A DNA stretch of 64,000 bases from positions 1-64,000 of the forward strand of contig SEEM01000016.1 in NCBI GenBank assembly GCA_004144595.1, written 5' to 3'. This DNA comes from Hyphomicrobiales bacterium. Lineage in GTDB: Bacteria; Pseudomonadota; Alphaproteobacteria; Rhizobiales; Beijerinckiaceae. The notes under the pieces were generated by a model, which made no database searches, was not told the origin of the DNA, and worked only from the letters and a program-made list of their open reading frames with translations. The position numbers and the translations under genes were made by a program. Shown here one piece after another: positions 61,429-64,000 of the stretch; position 1 is the stretch's first letter, and every line of letters begins with the position of its first letter.

Positions 61429-62487
61429 ATGGCGAAGGCCTGGCTCAAGTGGTCGCGATGGTTCCTCGGTGCGGCGGCCGTTGGCGCCGGCCTGCTCTTC
61501 GCCTTCGTCGCAGTGCTCGATCCCTTCGGCATGCGGGTTCATGCCGGGCAGGCGCCGCGGCCGATCATGGATATCAACCAGCGTTTCATGTACCCGCAGC
61601 TTGTCCGCTCCGGGCGCTTCGACGCGGCGGTGATCGGCACCTCGACGATGCGCCTGCTCGACCCCGAGGTCCTTTCGCGCGGCCTCGATGCCCGCTTCGT
61701 CAATCTCGCGATGAACGCAGCGACGCCCTGGGAGCAGGTGCAGATGGCGCAGCTCTTCCGGGAGCATGTCGGCGTGCCGAAGCGGCTGATCTGGGGCATC
61801 GACACGACCTGGTGCGAGGCCGATGCGACGGATGAGACCAAGCGCGTGACGCCGCGGCCGGTCCCGGCCTGGCTCTCCCGCGAGGTCGGCTGGGGCGACT
61901 GGCCGAAGCTGCTCAACCTGACCAATCTGGAGATCGCCGGCCGCCTCGTGGCCTATAAGCTCGGCTGGTCGCGCGAGCGCATCCGCGGCGACGGCTACGA
62001 GGTCTTCACGCCGCCGGAAGCGAGCTACGACCTCGCCCGGGCACGCGGCCACATCTATGCGGGCCATGGCGGCGCGGTCTCCGATCTCGCGCCGCTGTCG
62101 CCGCCAGCGGCCGTCACATCGGAACAAATTGCGGCCTGGCGCTTCCCGGCCCTGTCCTGGCTGGAGGAAAGCCTTGCCGCCTTCCCGAAGACGACGCAGC
62201 TGATGCTGGTGCTGCCGCCGGCCCATCTCGCCGCCTATCCACGCGAGGGCTCGGTCGACTGGCAGCGTTATGCTCGCTGCAAGTCCGATGTTGCCGCTCT
62301 CGCCCGCCGCCAGGGCGCGCTGGTCGTCGACTACGCCCATGCCTCGCCAATCACGGCGCAGGACGCCAATTACTGGGACCCCCTGCATTTCCGGCTGGCG
62401 ATCGCGGCCCGCTTTGGGGAGGAACTCGCGCGCATCGGCAAGGGCAGTGCGCCGTTGGCCGATGGGGCGGCGGCCGTGCTGCGCTGA
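61429..62487 (+). CDS. Membrane-anchored SGNH-hydrolase-like protein
   Basis: A 352-residue protein with one N-terminal membrane segment (about 10-30) and a periplasmic domain. AAVIGTSTMRLLDPE has the Gly-x-Ser placing of the SGNH nucleophile, and YWDPLHFRLAIAARF near the C-terminus has the Asp-x-x-His pair. The overall plan recalls proteins of the DltD/AlgX/AlgJ kind that acetylate or deacetylate surface polysaccharides. No polysaccharide gene lies near, so the substrate is unknown. The ATG follows cggagagaacgcc. It is divergent from the lytic transglycosylase. Confidence 0.78.
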   Translation: MAKAWLKWSRWFLGAAAVGAGLLFAFVAVLDPFGMRVHAGQAPRPIMDINQRFMYPQLVRSGRFDAAVIGTSTMRLLDPEVLSRGLDARFVNLAMNAATPWEQVQMAQLFREHVGVPKRLIWGIDTTWCEADATDETKRVTPRPVPAWLSREVGWGDWPKLLNLTNLEIAGRLVAYKLGWSRERIRGDGYEVFTPPEASYDLARARGHIYAGHGGAVSDLAPLSPPAAVTSEQIAAWRFPALSWLEESLAAFPKTTQLMLVLPPAHLAAYPREGSVDWQRYARCKSDVAALARRQGALVVDYAHASPITAQDANYWDPLHFRLAIAARFGEELARIGKGSAPLADGAAAVLR

Positions 62488-62648
62488 AGGATCGGCTTCA
62501 TGCGCCGCCGTCTTGCGGCGGGCGGCGTAGGTTGATCGGCCTTTTTTGCGTTCCGGAGGATCGGTCGGTATTGGAGCAGCCTGAAGGCGCGCCGGTCGTT
62601 GCCGCCTGTTCTCGACACGATGCCCGCAGCACAGGACCGCAGCCGACA

Positions 62649-62855
62649 ATGCCGAAACTCTGCAAGTTCACCTCGCCCGCCGACGGAAAGCCCGTTTACG
62701 TCAACGCTGAACGGGTCGCCGTCGTCTATCAGTTCAAGGGCGAGCCGGCTGACACGATCATCGGCTTCGGAAAGGATTTTCTTCTCGGGGTGAAGGAGAG
62801 CGTCGACGAGGTCGTGGCGGCGTTGGAGCGCGCAGCGTCTGACAAGGCCGATTGA
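62649..62855 (+). CDS. Small conserved-type protein, unknown function
   Basis: A 68-residue protein, last gene of the core chromosome before the tRNA remnant. KFTSPADGKPVYVNAERVAVVYQFKGEP forms a beta-rich first half, and ESVDEVVAALERAA is a terminal helix. There is no signal or membrane segment. Its codon use is like the GC-rich genes before it. The frame extends upstream to 62532, but that part has no sensible composition. Function unknown. Confidence 0.65.
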   Translation: MPKLCKFTSPADGKPVYVNAERVAVVYQFKGEPADTIIGFGKDFLLGVKESVDEVVAALERAASDKAD

Positions 62856-62919
62856 AGGCCTGACGCAGCATCGCTTCGCGCGCTGCCACGGTGCCAGATC
62901 ACGGAAAGTCCAGGAAAAT

Positions 62920-62968
62920 GGTGGGCGATACAGGGATCGAACCTGTGACCCCTCCCGTGTGAAGGAAT
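62920..62968 (-). tRNA. 3' remnant of tRNA-Val(CAC): probable att site
   Basis: Read on the minus strand this is the 3' half of a tRNA: loop ttcacac with anticodon CAC, 3' stem gggag, variable gggtc, T-arm acagg-ttcgatc-cctgt, acceptor strand atcgccc, then A and CCA. The 5' half (acceptor gggcgat and the D-arm) is missing. Beyond the anticodon stem the sequence turns AT-rich, and the stem's 5' side no longer pairs fully. Such a half-tRNA is the usual scar of integrase-mediated insertion, with the intact gene rebuilt at the other end of the element. Confidence 0.85.
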
Positions 62969-63197
62969 TGCTCTTTTACATGTAAGTTATTGATAATATT
63001 AGGTAATTCGTATACCAATTTTTTTCTGCCCCCCATTTTCCCCCAGGCATTCAGAGCGTAGATCGAAGCGTAGTGAGGATCGACGTCAGCATGATTGTCG
63101 CTTCGAAAATCAAGAAAACTGGCTCAGGCTTCATCAGCCAACTGATGTCGCGATGAGCATGCCAATCCCAAGTTGCCTATGGTCGGAGCTATCTCCA
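62969..63197. other. AT-rich, non-coding edge of an integrated element
   Basis: From the tRNA break onward the base composition falls sharply (for example ttattgataatattagg, then ccaatttttttctg). At 63031-63045 two C-runs flank attttc (ccccccattttccccc), a feature I associate with the ends of integrated elements. No gene or full hairpin was found. It separates the att-like site from the first element gene. Confidence 0.5.
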
Positions 63198-64000
63198 TCA
63201 GCTGTCGATCCGTAACTGCTCGTGAGAGTGTCCATCTCCGGGGATGAGCCCTTTCACTTCTGCCCGCGTTTTCGTTTCCTCAACGGCAAGCAAGCGCGCC
63301 CTCTCCTCGGCCCGCCAAGACAGGCGCCCGTAATCGATATCAATAGCGTTTTCGAACTTCGCAATGTCGAACCCGAGAACCTTCAGTCCACGCCTGAGCC
63401 GAAAGCGTGCGAAGCCGTCCAGGATATTTTGAAAACCGAACTTGGGTTTCTGTTGGATCTCGCGGATCGTATGGTACAGACCGATAAGGATCAGCAGCGC
63501 ACCGCCGCCCCAGGCGAGCGCTTGGGGTAGCCCGACGGTCGCGCCCCATGTCCCGACGGCCGCGACGGCAACGATTGCCCATGTCATCACGCGCTCAAGA
63601 CTTGCTGCGGAGGCGTTCGTTCGGACTAGGAGCCCTTCAACGCGTTCAACCTCAGCACGACGCGAGGCTTCGGCATCGGATTTCAGCTGTCTGCGTTGCT
63701 CTCTGAGCTCTTCGAGTTCGGCATCGCGCCGGGCCAATCCCGCACGTGCCTCCGCGAGTTCGGTCGCGGAGGACTCCCTCATCTCCTTTTTTTCCTGGCC
63801 GTGACGCTGAGCGGTAGCCCTGAGCTTTCTTTCGTAATCGGTCTTGATTTCGATGGCGGTGGCGGTACGCATCTCCTCCAGCAAGGCCTCTGGATTGGCA
63901 GCTGAGGCAAGTCGCTCAAGACCGAGTGTCTCGTCCATTAGCCTCTCGACGCTCCGCTGATCAGCTAGCAGGAGTTCGTACTGCTGAGCCTTTTCGGGCG
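63198..64000 (-). CDS. Coiled-coil membrane protein, 5' end outside the window
   Basis: The frame is open to the last base of the window, so the gene is cut at its 5' side. An internal ATG at 63938 exists, but the codons before it (YELLLADQRSVERL) look equally coding. About 267 residues are visible: a long charged coiled coil (ELAEARAGLARRDAELEELR and neighbours), two closely spaced hydrophobic segments (VMTWAIVAVAAVGTWGATVG, ALAWGGGALLILIGLYHTI) and a soluble end of ~90 residues. No family is recognised. The lower GC content and its place beside the tRNA scar point to the integrated element. Confidence 0.7.
   Translation of the reverse strand, partial: PEKAQQYELLLADQRSVERLMDETLGLERLASAANPEALLEEMRTATAIEIKTDYERKLRATAQRHGQEKKEMRESSATELAEARAGLARRDAELEELREQRRQLKSDAEASRRAEVERVEGLLVRTNASAASLERVMTWAIVAVAAVGTWGATVGLPQALAWGGGALLILIGLYHTIREIQQKPKFGFQNILDGFARFRLRRGLKVLGFDIAKFENAIDIDYGRLSWRAEERARLLAVEETKTRAEVKGLIPGDGHSHEQLRIDS

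Noticed and set aside
62920-62968. Complete tRNA gene, possibly selenocysteine tRNA (TCA in the loop)
   Set aside because: Placing the seven-base loop by the stem gives CAC with T33 before it. The acceptor 5' strand and D-arm are missing, and the short variable region excludes tRNA-Sec.

Overview
The window reads as the chromosome of a GC-rich alphaproteobacterium of the order Hyphomicrobiales, probably Bosea or a close relative. This is inferred from gene content and codon style, not from a marker gene. Supporting signs are a bifunctional GlnE, PleC/DivJ-type sensor kinases without receiver domains, a Porin_2-like secreted protein, an SbmA/BacA/YddA-type ABC exporter and a cobalamin pathway of the alphaproteobacterial kind. 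Genes are dense on both strands with many 1-4 bp overlaps. Nearly all of the window looks like core or old accessory chromosome. Only the last ~1 kb, after a tRNA-Val remnant, looks recently acquired.

Layout. 1-8.4 kb: glnE, a PAS sensor kinase and pepN. 8.6-14.9 kb: a cation diffusion facilitator with an enlarged C-terminus, gloA, a YihV-like PfkB kinase, an acidic-tailed protein, a DUF1003 membrane protein, an orphan iron-type binding protein and an orphan ureE with a very His-rich tail. 15.1-21.3 kb: a sugar-acid locus in which uxuA and a GntR repressor diverge from a complete ABC importer. 21.4-26.1 kb: a YddA-like exporter, dusA and an AbgB-like amidohydrolase. 26.3-28.8 kb: an ArsR / SRPBCC / DUF899 / double-DUF1428 cassette with a probably leaderless, self-repressed promoter. 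28.9-33.7 kb: TauE/SafE, GNAT, DUF1289, cobS, cobT and ddl. 33.8-38.6 kb: a second sensor kinase, a thermonuclease, and a tightly overlapped GST / two secreted paralogues / uracil-DNA-glycosylase operon. 38.8-46.9 kb: an orphan TRAP binding protein, speB with an overlapping secreted protein, an MFS pump and a polar amino-acid ABC system without its ATPase. 46.9-52 kb: map, a beta-hydroxyacid dehydrogenase, two exporters and a solA-like oxidase. 52.1-56.9 kb: a soluble chemoreceptor with a PilZ domain and an unassigned three-gene membrane operon. 56.9-62.9 kb: moaA, DUF971, an acyltransferase-like protein, an L,D-transpeptidase, a lytic transglycosylase and an SGNH-like protein. 62.9-64 kb: the remnant of tRNA-Val(CAC) and the edge of an integrated element with a truncated coiled-coil membrane gene.

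How the parts fit. GlnE sets glutamine synthetase activity. The kinases at 3.1 and 33.8 kb may belong to the DivK/PleD cell-cycle circuit. The GntR-controlled importer and UxuA would take up and dehydrate hexuronate-derived acids. CobS and CobT finish the lower ligand of cobalamin. The L,D-transpeptidase, the SPOR transglycosylase and Ddl act on peptidoglycan. Between genes, palindromic repeat elements of several families sit just after stop codons. One element supplies the stop codon of its neighbour.

All calls come from reading the sequence and translations. No database search was possible, so family names rest on remembered motifs, and start codons were chosen by Shine-Dalgarno position and family length.
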